The translations under genes and the position numbers were made by a program. A stretch of 55,799 nt of DNA from Thalassotalea sp. (GTDB lineage Bacteria; Pseudomonadota; Gammaproteobacteria; Enterobacterales; Alteromonadaceae). Location of the stretch: positions 1 to 55,799 of the forward strand of contig JAKVCY010000126.1 in assembly GCA_022448425.1 (NCBI GenBank), read 5' to 3'. The notes beneath the pieces were generated by a model. The model was not told the origin of the DNA. It did no database searches and saw only the letters and a list, made by a program, of their open reading frames with translations. Below are positions 27,472-36,310 of this stretch, piece by piece. The stretch's first letter is position 1. Every line of letters starts with the position of its first letter.

Positions 27472-28296
27472 ATGACTGAATTAATTCAGCAATGGCCAAT
27501 TATTTTGGCGTTAGTCGTTACCGGTGTTGCCGCTGGTATTCTAGCAGGGCTATTTGGTGTCGGTGGCGGTATCGTTATCGTGCCTGTATTGTACTTTTTA
27601 CTGCAAGGGTTTGGCGTAAGTGCTGAATCAGCCATGATGATCGCCACAGCGACATCGCTTGCCACCATTGTTCCTACTTCAATTTCCTCCATTCGATCCC
27701 ATCATGCCAAGGGTAATGTTGATATTGAATTATTAAAGTATTGGTCTGGTTTTATTCTCATACTAGCCGTTGGAGGAAGCTTGTTGGCACACGCAGTTAA
27801 AGGCAATGCGCTAACGTTAATGTTCGCTTCAATCGCGATATTAGTCAGCTTGAACATGCTGTTTCGCGCTGGTGCTCCTGCATTGGCACAGCAGTTACCA
27901 GGTAAAGTGGGCCAGGCTGCGATGGCTTCTACCGTCGGTGGATTATCGGTAATGATTGGCATTGGCGGCGGTACTATTGGCGTGCCCCTACTCACCGCAT
28001 TTAACGTTCGCGCACACGTTGCGGTAGGTACTGCTGCTGTGTTCGGTTTACTGATTGCGCTACCGGGTGTATTAACCCTACTAGCCGTAGGTCAAACACC
28101 TACTGATGCGCCCGTTGGCACATTCGGTTTAGTTAATTTACCCGCCTTCCTCTTGATTATTCCATTGACCATTTTGTTTGCGCCTGTGGGCGTGAAAATT
28201 GGCAGTAAGTTAAATCAAAAGCAATTAAAACAAGCCTTTGCTGTAGTGCTGATGCTGACAGGTATTCGCATGTTTAGCCAAGCAATGGGAGTCTAA
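27472..28296 (+). CDS. TauE/SafE family membrane permease
   Basis: This 274-residue protein has about 8 membrane helices and the duplicated TauE/SafE glycine motifs: GLFGVGGGIVIVPVLYFLL near residue 27 and IGIGGGTIGVPLLTAFNVR near residue 160. The family exports or imports small organic or sulfonate anions. It lies inside the purine operon, 33 bases after the GGT-like gene and 2 bases before pucG, so a pathway anion such as oxalate, oxamate or a ureide is a reasonable substrate guess. Confidence 0.88.
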   Translation: MTELIQQWPIILALVVTGVAAGILAGLFGVGGGIVIVPVLYFLLQGFGVSAESAMMIATATSLATIVPTSISSIRSHHAKGNVDIELLKYWSGFILILAVGGSLLAHAVKGNALTLMFASIAILVSLNMLFRAGAPALAQQLPGKVGQAAMASTVGGLSVMIGIGGGTIGVPLLTAFNVRAHVAVGTAAVFGLLIALPGVLTLLAVGQTPTDAPVGTFGLVNLPAFLLIIPLTILFAPVGVKIGSKLNQKQLKQAFAVVLMLTGIRMFSQAMGV

Positions 28297-28298
28297 AC

Positions 28299-29573
28299 AT
28301 GTCATCACTTAACAACTTTTATAGCACAACAGTAGATACGCAGACGCTTAACCCACCACAACGCTTATTAATGGGCCCTGGTCCTATCAATGCCGATCCC
28401 CGTGTTTTACGAGCAATGTCCGCGCAGTTAATTGGTCAATACGACCCTGCCATGACAGGCTTTATGAATGAAACAATGGCACGTTATCGCGAGGTGTTTA
28501 AAACGCAAAATCAATGGACCATGCTTATTGATGGCACCTCTCGAGCAGGGATTGAAGCGGTATTAATTTCAATCTTAAGACCTGGTGACAAGGTCTTGGT
28601 GCCAATCATGGGCCGTTTTGGTCATCTATTAACGGAGATTGCACAACGTGCACAAGCTGAAGTGCACACCATTGAAGTACCCTGGGGCGAAGTATTTAAA
28701 CCAGAGCAAATCGAAGATGCCATTAAGAAGGTGCAACCACGCGTGTTGGCGATGGTACAAGGCGATACATCAACAACCATGAATCAACCACTGGGTGACA
28801 TTGGCGAAATTTGTCAGCGACACGATGTCCTTTTCTACTGTGATGCAACGGCTTCCATTGTCGGCAATGAACTACCAGTGGACGAGTGGAAACTTGATGC
28901 ACTTTCAGTCGGGTTACAAAAGTGTTTAGGTGGCCCATCTGGCTCTGCACCGATAACACTCAGCGATAAATGTGTCGATTGGATACGCACCCGTAAGAAA
29001 GTCGAAGCAGGCATTCGAACAGAAGCGCATAAAGATGGCGTTGAACCTTTCATTCGTTCCAACTATTTCGACCTCGGCATGATCATGGATTACTGGGGTG
29101 AAGAGCGACTTAACCATCACACAGAAGCCACCAGCATGCTGTTTTGCGCTTCTGAGTGCGCTCGAATTGTGCTCGAAGAAGGCGTCGACAATGTCGTAGC
29201 TCGTCACAAACTTCATGGCGATGCCATGCTCGCTGGCGTTCAAGCGCTAGGGTTAAAAGTCTTTGGCGATATCAGTAACAAAATGAACAATGTTGTAGGT
29301 GTCTACATCCCTGACGAAGTCGATGGCGACCAAGTTCGCGGACAAATGCTCACTGATTTTGGCATCGAGATCGGCACCTCATTTGGGCCACTACACGGCA
29401 AAATTTGGCGTATCGGGACCATGGGCTACAACGCCCGCAAAGATGCAGTATTGCAAACGCTTGCCTGCTTAGAGGCTTGCTTGCATGCCAACGGCTATAA
29501 AGGTCCTAAAGGTGAAGCGGTGATCGCGGCACTTGCGCATTACAGCCAAGCATCTCCTATTTCAGTGAGCTAG
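28299..29573 (+). CDS. pucG: (S)-Ureidoglycine-glyoxylate aminotransferase PucG
   Basis: This 424-residue class V aminotransferase matches PucG, with MGPGPINADPRVLRAMSAQ near the start, QYDPAMTGFMNE, and the PLP lysine in SVGLQKCLGGPSG (about residue 208). PucG transfers the amino group of ureidoglycine to glyoxylate, giving oxalurate and glycine. This explains why no ureidoglycine aminohydrolase or ureidoglycolate lyase gene is seen. It is followed after 6 bases by the amidohydrolase that would supply ureidoglycine. Confidence 0.9.
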   Translation: MSSLNNFYSTTVDTQTLNPPQRLLMGPGPINADPRVLRAMSAQLIGQYDPAMTGFMNETMARYREVFKTQNQWTMLIDGTSRAGIEAVLISILRPGDKVLVPIMGRFGHLLTEIAQRAQAEVHTIEVPWGEVFKPEQIEDAIKKVQPRVLAMVQGDTSTTMNQPLGDIGEICQRHDVLFYCDATASIVGNELPVDEWKLDALSVGLQKCLGGPSGSAPITLSDKCVDWIRTRKKVEAGIRTEAHKDGVEPFIRSNYFDLGMIMDYWGEERLNHHTEATSMLFCASECARIVLEEGVDNVVARHKLHGDAMLAGVQALGLKVFGDISNKMNNVVGVYIPDEVDGDQVRGQMLTDFGIEIGTSFGPLHGKIWRIGTMGYNARKDAVLQTLACLEACLHANGYKGPKGEAVIAALAHYSQASPISVS

Positions 29574-29579
29574 TAAGAG

Positions 29580-30827
29580 ATGCAAACACTTGACCAAACG
29601 GTGGTAAAACATCATGGAAAACGTGCATTAGAGCGCTGTCAAAGCTTAGCAGGTATCAGTGAGATGGATGGCGCGATCCTGCGTCAATACTTAACACCCG
29701 AACACAAACGTTGTAATCAGCTCGTCGCTATTTGGATGGAGGAGGCGGGTATGGACACGTGGCAAGATGAAGTCGGTAACCAATGGGGATGCTTAGCATC
29801 AGATAACCCTGGGGCAAAGCGGCTTGTCATAGGCTCACATCTCGACACTGTGCCAAACGCAGGGGCATTTGATGGCATTTTAGGGGTTTTGCTCGCGATA
29901 GAACTCGCTGATATCGCTCATCAGCAGGGAATTAACCTGCCTTTCCACCTCGATATCGTCGGGTTTTGTGACGAAGAAGGCACTCGCTTCGCAACTACCT
30001 TAATTGGCTCTAAAGCGCTAGCAGGGAACTTTGACCCGGGTTGGCTTGATCTCACAGATGTTAATGGCGTTTCCATGTCAGAAGCACTAACAGCTTTTGG
30101 TCTTTCGCCCGAAGATGTCGGCAATGCAAGGCTCCCTAAAGATGATGTATTTGGTTATTTAGAGGTTCATATTGAACAAGGACCGGTGCTAGAGGCGGCT
30201 GACCAAGCTTTAGGTGTCGTATCTGCTATTGCAGGTGCAAAGAGAGCCGTAATCGAATTTATCGGGCAAAGTGATCACGCTGGCACAACACCGATGGATA
30301 TGCGCAAAGACACCACTGTTGCGGCAGCAGAGCTCACCATCGCAATAGAACAGATTGCAAAACAGTGTCAGCACAATGAAGTTGCAACAGTGGGTTATAT
30401 TAACGCCAAACCGGGTGTAGCCAATGTCATCTCGGGATATAGCGCAGTGAGTTTAGATGCCCGTGCACAAAGCGATGATGACCTCGAGCTCTTGCTATAT
30501 AAAATTTCCCGCACCGCCAAAGCCATTGCCAGTGAACGTCAACTCGAGCTGAGTTGGCAGTGGACTCACGAAGCAGAAACCGTCGCGTGTGATACCAAAT
30601 TTCAACAGCAATTACTCGCTGCTTGTCATGCAAACGGTGAAGATTCACCAGTACTAACTTCAGGTGCTGGACACGACGCTATGGCAATCGCACCAATATG
30701 CCCTGTAGGCATGCTGTTTATCCGTAGCCCAGGTGGTATCAGCCATCACCCCGCAGAATCAGTGATTCCTGAAGATGTCGAGAAAGCACTCGCGGTGATG
30801 TATTCTGCAATATCATCTATTGATTAA
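29580..30827 (+). CDS. Allantoate amidohydrolase / M20 carbamoylase-type hydrolase
   Basis: This 415-residue M20-family Zn/Mn hydrolase carries GSHLDTVPNAGAFDGILGVL (metal His/Asp, about residues 84-103), DEEGTRF (about 131-137), EVHIEQGPVLE and SGAGHDAMAI (metal His near residue 362). These are shared by allantoate amidohydrolase (AllC/PucF) and N-carbamoyl amino acid hydrolases. Lying next to pucG with puuE downstream in the same region, it most likely turns allantoate into ureidoglycine, CO2 and ammonia. Confidence 0.85.
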   Translation: MQTLDQTVVKHHGKRALERCQSLAGISEMDGAILRQYLTPEHKRCNQLVAIWMEEAGMDTWQDEVGNQWGCLASDNPGAKRLVIGSHLDTVPNAGAFDGILGVLLAIELADIAHQQGINLPFHLDIVGFCDEEGTRFATTLIGSKALAGNFDPGWLDLTDVNGVSMSEALTAFGLSPEDVGNARLPKDDVFGYLEVHIEQGPVLEAADQALGVVSAIAGAKRAVIEFIGQSDHAGTTPMDMRKDTTVAAAELTIAIEQIAKQCQHNEVATVGYINAKPGVANVISGYSAVSLDARAQSDDDLELLLYKISRTAKAIASERQLELSWQWTHEAETVACDTKFQQQLLAACHANGEDSPVLTSGAGHDAMAIAPICPVGMLFIRSPGGISHHPAESVIPEDVEKALAVMYSAISSID

Positions 30828-30849
30828 CGAACGATCTACTAAAAAAGGC

Positions 30850-30883
30850 AAGTCACTTGTTTCTGTCAAATAACAAGTGGCTT
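30850..30883. terminator. Hairpin after the first purine operon
   Basis: Two 12-base arms (AAGTCACTTGTT and AACAAGTGGCTT) pair with one wobble around a 10-base loop, 22 bases after the amidohydrolase stop. No T-run follows, so it is a probable but atypical terminator. Confidence 0.5.
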
Positions 30884-30910
30884 CCCGCCCTTATCAAGCA
30901 AAAACTCAAA

Positions 30911-30926
30911 ATAACCGATCGGTCAA
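30911..30926. promoter_or_regulatory. RutR-like operator, half perfect
   Basis: ATAACCGATCGGTCAA keeps the complete right arm and central GATC of the operator. It sits about 370 bases upstream of the second sigma-54 promoter and may help loop repressor to the main site. Confidence 0.6.
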
Positions 30927-31074
30927 ATAAAATTAATTTAACAATTCCACGATAAATGCTTCTTAACTAATTTGGCTAGCAAAACCGGAAAACTCTATAA
31001 GCTTATAAACTTGCTATTCATGCAACTAAGGTTTTGATTATTAATCCAAAAGCTTTCTAGTATTTGGAGAATTT

Positions 31075-31179
31075 ATGAAAACAATAAAAACAGCGTGTGC
31101 ATACTTTTTATGGTCTTTTCAACAACGAAGTAAAGCTACCTTGAAATCAATCAAATCTCTAGCTATCCACCCGTTATAA
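31075..31179 (+). CDS. Possible 34-residue peptide upstream of the xdh promoter
   Basis: An ATG with a good ribosome site (GGAG 5 bases upstream) opens a 34-codon frame starting MKTIKTACAYFLWSFQQRSK and ending in TAA. It is basic and weakly hydrophobic and matches nothing I recognise. The surrounding 606-base gap otherwise holds only regulatory sites, so it could be a real small protein or a remnant of a lost gene. Confidence 0.25.
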   Translation: MKTIKTACAYFLWSFQQRSKATLKSIKSLAIHPL

Positions 31180-31270
31180 AAACCAGCAACTCGATACAAA
31201 TTTGCGACCCCATATGTCGAATTGATGCAATATTGCTCGCCTTATCTAAAAAACCATGTTATTAATTTTA

Positions 31271-31296
31271 CCAAATTGACCGATCGGTCAATTTGG
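31271..31296. promoter_or_regulatory. 26-base perfect palindrome, main RutR-like operator of the xdh operon
   Basis: The core TTGACCGATCGGTCAA (31276-31291) is extended by five further matching bases on each side, making the best operator in the window. Its right end touches the -24 element of the sigma-54 promoter, so repressor binding should exclude RNA polymerase. Confidence 0.85.
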
Positions 31297-31310
31297 GTAT
31301 ATGAATTGCT
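31295..31310 (+). promoter_or_regulatory. Sigma-54 promoter of the xdh-ura-gua-puu operon
   Basis: GGGTATATGAATTGCT matches the degenerate RpoN pattern TGGYAYR-N4-TTGCW at all but the first position, with exact GG-N10-GC spacing. Transcription would start near 31320, about 110 bases before the xdhA GTG. No clear NtrC site was found upstream. Confidence 0.65.
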
Positions 31311-31433
31311 ACGTATTTAAGTAAGTTTTAAAACACTAAAGGCATCTAAGCAAATAGTTACACGCGGTTAGTTCGCTTAACACGTTGAAAAACAAAGCAT
31401 AGATGAATAAAAGATAGAAGGTTATACGTTACT

Positions 31434-32903
31434 GTGATCCAGTTTTTACTTAATGAAACGCCCCAAGCGGTTGAAAACTGCTCCCCAAACATGACCGTTT
31501 TGGAGTGGTTACGCACCAAAATGAGGCAAACAGGCACAAAAGAGGGTTGTGCAACTGGCGACTGTGGCGCTTGTACGTTATTAGTTGGCGAAGAGCATTC
31601 AGATGGCCAATGGCACTACAAAACCATGAATAGTTGCTTATTACTGGTTGGTAATGCGCATGGAAAGCATATCATTACGGTAGAAGCAGTTACGCGCGGC
31701 ATGCATTTGACTCCCGAAGAATTACACCCTGTGCAAAGAGCTATGGTGGAGTGCCATGGTTCACAATGTGGATTCTGTACTCCAGGTTTCATTATGAGCT
31801 TGTTGGCCCTTTATATTAATCACGAGCAATATCCTGGACAAAAAGCTGTGATTCACGCGCTAGGGGGTAACTTATGCCGATGTACCGGTTATAGCCCTAT
31901 CTTAAAAGCTGCAGAGCAAGCTTATGAATATGAGCGTTCGCAGGAACCTTGGTCGGCGGTGGCAAAAGCTTTCAAGCAAACGCTTAACCAACAAAGCACA
32001 TCAAATACGCCATCATTGATTAATGGGCAAAGTAACTTCCTTTTACCGCAATCTTTGAATCAGTTGTTAACACTTAAAGCAAATCACCCAGAAGCCCACA
32101 TCGTTGCTGGGGCTACCGATTTGGCCATTGAAATAAGCCAACAATTATTGAGCCCAAAAACCATGATTTCGGTTACACAAACACCAGAGCTCACTGAAGT
32201 TATCGAAACAAGAAGCCAATTTACTATCGGTGCAGCGGCGCCATACGAGAAGTTTATAGGTCAACTATGTGAGCACTACCCTGAAACGGCAGAGCTATTT
32301 GAACGATTAGGCTCAACGCAAGTGCGAAACGGCGGAACTCTAGGAGGAAGTTTAGGTAATGCTTCTCCAATAGGTGACCCTGCGCCAATGCTCATTGCGT
32401 TAGGTGCCAGTATCGAATTGCAAAGCCTAGAAGGTACTAAAATACTTAATGTTGAGGACTTCTTTATCGGTTATCGCGAAACCGTCTTAGCTGAAAATGA
32501 AGTAATTACCAAAGTAATCATTCCAAAGCGCAGTGCGAACTTAACACTCGCTTGTCATAAAGTAACAAAGCGTTTTGAAGACGATATTTCCACCGTCTGC
32601 CTCGCCATAGCAATAGAGCATAAAAATCATGTCATTACCTCTGTTCGCCTTGCTATGGGTGGTATGGCGGCGGTTCCTAAACGGGCCAGTCAAATGGAGC
32701 AACAGCTCAGAGGCGCTAAGTTTGAAGCTCAGAGCTTTACCACTGCTGGTGAATATGTCAGCCAAGACTTTCAGCCGTTAACCGACGTTAGAGCAAGTGA
32801 AGACTATCGTTTAAAAGTGACTCGCAACCTAATGCAACGCGTGGGTTTAGAGTTTTGTCAGCAAATTCCAACGTCACTAAGGATTGCACATGCGTCACTT
32901 TGA
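31434..32903 (+). CDS. xdhA: Xanthine dehydrogenase small subunit XdhA (2Fe-2S/FAD)
   Basis: This 489-residue subunit carries electrons from the Mo site to NAD. Its two 2Fe-2S domains use Cys39/44/47/68 (GCATGDCGACTLL) and Cys112/115/148/150 (QCGFCTPGF and LCRCTGY). The FAD domain follows from about residue 200 with GSTQVRNGGTLGGSLGNASPIGD. The single-chain Fe-S plus FAD layout is the bacterial XdhA type. A GTG start at 31434 is needed for the first beta strand MIQFLLNE; AGAAGG lies about 12 bases upstream. Confidence 0.93.
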   Translation: MIQFLLNETPQAVENCSPNMTVLEWLRTKMRQTGTKEGCATGDCGACTLLVGEEHSDGQWHYKTMNSCLLLVGNAHGKHIITVEAVTRGMHLTPEELHPVQRAMVECHGSQCGFCTPGFIMSLLALYINHEQYPGQKAVIHALGGNLCRCTGYSPILKAAEQAYEYERSQEPWSAVAKAFKQTLNQQSTSNTPSLINGQSNFLLPQSLNQLLTLKANHPEAHIVAGATDLAIEISQQLLSPKTMISVTQTPELTEVIETRSQFTIGAAAPYEKFIGQLCEHYPETAELFERLGSTQVRNGGTLGGSLGNASPIGDPAPMLIALGASIELQSLEGTKILNVEDFFIGYRETVLAENEVITKVIIPKRSANLTLACHKVTKRFEDDISTVCLAIAIEHKNHVITSVRLAMGGMAAVPKRASQMEQQLRGAKFEAQSFTTAGEYVSQDFQPLTDVRASEDYRLKVTRNLMQRVGLEFCQQIPTSLRIAHASL

Positions 32904-35262
32904 GATTGATAAAGAGCAAGGCTCAGTAACTGGCAAAAACGCTCGAACCTCGACATACATCGGTAAATCAACAATTCACGAAAGTGCGATTAAACAAGTA
33001 TGTGGCAACGCTAATTACATTGACGACAATGCCGAGCCGAGTAACTGTTTGCATGCTTATCCCGTATTAGCGCCAATTGCATCGGGTGTGATAGCGCATA
33101 TCGACGAATCAAAAGCGTCGGCTCTGCCGGGTGTTAAACGTATTTTCTCAGCTAAAGATGTACCAGGAAAAATAGATATCGGTCCTATTTTTCCCGGTGA
33201 TATTCTGCTGACGGACAAAGAGATTCAATATCATCATCAACCTGTTTTATTGGTCGTCGCTGACAGCTATGAAACGGCTAGAAAAGCAGCAAGGCTAGTT
33301 GAAATTCAGTGTGATGAGTCTGCACCTATCATCGATATTGAAGACGCTATCACGCAAAAAAACTGGGTACGCCCACCTCATTCATTACAACGAGGCGACG
33401 CACACACAGCGATAGAAAATGCGCCACATAGCATACAAGGCGCATTGCACATTGGCGGACAAGAACATTTTTATCTTGAAGGTCAAATTGCTCTGGCACA
33501 ACCGAATGAAGATGGTGGAATGTTCATTCAATGTTCAACCCAACATCCAACCGAAGTGCAACACTTGGTCGCCAAGGTGCTCAATCAAGCCTACAACTTT
33601 GTTACTGTCGAAATGCGCCGCATGGGTGGCGCGTTTGGTGGGAAAGAAACCCAAGGGGCACCATGGGCTTGTCTAGCGGCTATCGCAGCTTATCACTTGG
33701 GCTGTGCAGTTAAGCTGCGCCTTGCACGGGCTGATGATTTCAGGCTAACAGGCAAGCGCCATCCATTCTTCAACCAATATCACGTAGGGTTTGATGACAA
33801 CGGCGTTATTGAAGGCGCTCATATCGAAGTCAATGGTTACTGTGGCTATTCTCCGGATCTATCAGATGCGATTGTAGACCGTGCAATGTTTCATGCTGAC
33901 AATGCCTACTACTATCCAGCAGCGAAAATTGAGGGAAATCGCTGTAAAGTCAATACTGTCAGTCACACGGCATTCCGCGGATTTGGTGGTCCACAGGGAC
34001 TTATCACAGCAGAGCAAATCGTGGATGATATCGCAATCGCTATCGGTAAAGATCCACTGGACGTACGTAAGGCTAACCTCTACAAGCCAGGTCGAGACAC
34101 CACACCATATCATCAAAAAGTTGAGCAACATGTGCTGCTTGAGATGATGGAACAAGTCGAGGAAAACGCACAATACAGCAAGCGGAAAGCTGCGATTAAA
34201 GCCTTTAATCAGCAATCGCCAGTGATCAAAAAAGGCTTGGCGATGACACCGGTAAAATTTGGTATTTCGTTTACGGTTCAGCATCTTAACCAAGCAGGCG
34301 CGCTAGTAAATATTTATTCAGATGGTTCGATTCATCTGAACCATGGTGGTACCGAAATGGGGCAGGGCCTGAATACCAAAGTGGCGCAAATAGTTGCACA
34401 CGCATTTGGCGTTGACGTCGAACGTGTTGGTCTTACCGCAACGCGCACAGATAAAGTTCCAAATACCTCACCAACGGCAGCATCAAGTGGTACCGATTTA
34501 AATGGCATGGCGGCACTCAATGCTGCAAATACCATTAAAGATCGACTGATTAGCTTTATCGCTGAGCATTTTGACGTGGATGCAAGCAGCATTCAATTTA
34601 CCAACAATCTGGTGCAGTATGACGGTGGACAAATCGACTTTGGTGATTTAGCGAACCTCGCTTATCTCAATCGTATTTCTCTGTCGTCAACGGGCTATTA
34701 CGCCACGCCCAAAATTCACTACGACCGCGAGAAAGCACAAGGTAGACCTTTCTTTTACTTTGCTCACGGCGTGTCATTAAGTGAAGTGGAAATCGATACA
34801 CTTACCGGCGAAAACACCGTTGTGCGTGCCGACATATTGCACGATGTTGGCAATTCGATTAACCCAGCGCTCGACATCGGCCAAATAGAAGGGGCGTTTA
34901 TCCAAGGCATGGGTTGGCTCACCACGGAAGACTTACAATGGAAAGACAACGGTGAATTAGCGAGCTTTGGACCTGCTACATACAAAATACCAGCCATTGG
35001 CGATACACCAGCAGAGTTCAATGTTGAACTTTTTGATTCTGCAAACCCTGAGGCATCGGTATTTCGTTCGAAAGCCGTAGGCGAGCCACCTTTCATGCTA
35101 AGCGTTAGCGTTTGGAGTGCAATTCGTGACGCACTGGCCAGTATCAACGATTATCGTTATATGCCGGCACTCGATACACCTGCCACCCCTGAGCGCGTCC
35201 TGTTAGCTGTAGAAGATGCACTACAGTGGCAACGCCAGAACAGTGCAGAAAAAAGCGCATAA
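32890..35262 (+). CDS. xdhB: Xanthine dehydrogenase molybdopterin subunit XdhB
   Basis: This subunit of about 790 residues binds molybdenum cofactor and oxidises hypoxanthine and xanthine to urate. Visible motifs are GGAFGGKETQGAPWA, TAFRGFGGPQG (substrate Arg), GGTEMGQGLNTK, and SKAVGEPPFML with the catalytic Glu. The ATG at 32890 overlaps the end of xdhA by 14 bases and has AAGGA 7 bases upstream. The length is typical. Confidence 0.94.
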   Translation: MRHFEIDKEQGSVTGKNARTSTYIGKSTIHESAIKQVCGNANYIDDNAEPSNCLHAYPVLAPIASGVIAHIDESKASALPGVKRIFSAKDVPGKIDIGPIFPGDILLTDKEIQYHHQPVLLVVADSYETARKAARLVEIQCDESAPIIDIEDAITQKNWVRPPHSLQRGDAHTAIENAPHSIQGALHIGGQEHFYLEGQIALAQPNEDGGMFIQCSTQHPTEVQHLVAKVLNQAYNFVTVEMRRMGGAFGGKETQGAPWACLAAIAAYHLGCAVKLRLARADDFRLTGKRHPFFNQYHVGFDDNGVIEGAHIEVNGYCGYSPDLSDAIVDRAMFHADNAYYYPAAKIEGNRCKVNTVSHTAFRGFGGPQGLITAEQIVDDIAIAIGKDPLDVRKANLYKPGRDTTPYHQKVEQHVLLEMMEQVEENAQYSKRKAAIKAFNQQSPVIKKGLAMTPVKFGISFTVQHLNQAGALVNIYSDGSIHLNHGGTEMGQGLNTKVAQIVAHAFGVDVERVGLTATRTDKVPNTSPTAASSGTDLNGMAALNAANTIKDRLISFIAEHFDVDASSIQFTNNLVQYDGGQIDFGDLANLAYLNRISLSSTGYYATPKIHYDREKAQGRPFFYFAHGVSLSEVEIDTLTGENTVVRADILHDVGNSINPALDIGQIEGAFIQGMGWLTTEDLQWKDNGELASFGPATYKIPAIGDTPAEFNVELFDSANPEASVFRSKAVGEPPFMLSVSVWSAIRDALASINDYRYMPALDTPATPERVLLAVEDALQWQRQNSAEKSA

Positions 35263-35275
35263 AGAGTGGTGCACA

Positions 35276-36310
35276 ATGATGAATAGAGATAAGCCAAATA
35301 GTCGGGAAATGCAAAGCAAGCCACTTAGTCGCTCTTTAAACCAGACCATTAGCGGTTTTCATCAGCAGAGCTGGTCGCAAGCTATTGCCAAGTTAGAGCA
35401 AGCAGGTACCGATTACGTTATCGCGACAATTGTAGGTACAACTGGATCTACCCCACGTGCAGCAAGCAGCAAAATGGTGATAACAGCCTATGATATTTTC
35501 GACACACTCGGCGGTGGGCATCTAGAATACAAAGTAATTGAACATGCGCGTAAGTTATTACTGCAAGGTGAAACAACGCAAGACCTGTCTCATTTTCAGC
35601 TTGGCGCAAATTTAGGGCAATGCTGTGGTGGCGCTGCAGTGGTGATGTTTGAAACCATGGTCTGTCAAAAATTGAGGCTTAACGTCTATGGTGCTGGGCA
35701 TGTCGCCCAAGCATTGATACCGATTCTTGGGCAATTGCCTGTGCGCATTAATTGGATCGATAACCGAGCTGATATTTTTCCGGAGCATATGCCTGAGAAT
35801 GTCATCAAAGTCGTTGATGAAGAGCCCGTAGAACAAGCTAAAATAGCCGTTGATAACATGGCGCACCTCATCTTAACCCACAACCATCAATTAGATTTTG
35901 CGCTGGCCGAAGCAATAATTAAAGCAGGCAATGCCAGTTGGCTAGGTGTTATTGGCTCTGAAACTAAAGCCAAACGCTTTAAACACCGCTTAGCACACAG
36001 AGATTTCAATCAAGAACAGATAGCTCAAATGACCTGCCCAGTAGGCTTAAGCAATGTCAGCGGCAAGCTGCCAATGGAAGTCGCTGTTTCAATCGCCGGC
36101 GAGATCATCAACCTGTATCAATCTGCCCATACTGGATTTAACCAAGCTGACTCAGGTCACGAAGGAAATACAAGCACCAAGAAACGAGAAGGGTTACAGT
36201 GGCAAAGTCTACAGCAATCACTCAAATTGACACCTGACTCGCCAGCTATGCGCCCGAGAAGTGCAACACAAACAATAGAATTAAGGTCGGTTAAAGAGGA
36301 ACATCAATGA
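35276..36310 (+). CDS. xdhC: Xanthine dehydrogenase accessory protein XdhC
   Basis: XdhC binds molybdenum cofactor and loads it, sulfurated, into XdhB. This protein has the N-terminal XdhC region (VIATIVGTTGSTPRAASSKM), the cysteine motif LGQCCGGAAVV, and a Rossmann-like domain with LNVYGAGHVAQALIP. At about 344 residues it is longer than usual, with an extra hydrophilic N-terminus and a C-terminal tail of about 60 residues. The ATG at 35276 avoids a long overlap with xdhB that the reading from 35216 would need. Confidence 0.9.
   Translation: MMNRDKPNSREMQSKPLSRSLNQTISGFHQQSWSQAIAKLEQAGTDYVIATIVGTTGSTPRAASSKMVITAYDIFDTLGGGHLEYKVIEHARKLLLQGETTQDLSHFQLGANLGQCCGGAAVVMFETMVCQKLRLNVYGAGHVAQALIPILGQLPVRINWIDNRADIFPEHMPENVIKVVDEEPVEQAKIAVDNMAHLILTHNHQLDFALAEAIIKAGNASWLGVIGSETKAKRFKHRLAHRDFNQEQIAQMTCPVGLSNVSGKLPMEVAVSIAGEIINLYQSAHTGFNQADSGHEGNTSTKKREGLQWQSLQQSLKLTPDSPAMRPRSATQTIELRSVKEEHQ

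Noticed and set aside
30828..31433. Possible purine riboswitch before xdhA
   Set aside because: No purine-aptamer pattern with three stems and conserved loop bases was found; the region is explained by operators and a sigma-54 promoter.
33862..34293. 143-codon minus-strand frame inside xdhB
   Set aside because: It overlaps the conserved molybdopterin-binding region of xdhB and shows no domain or start signal.
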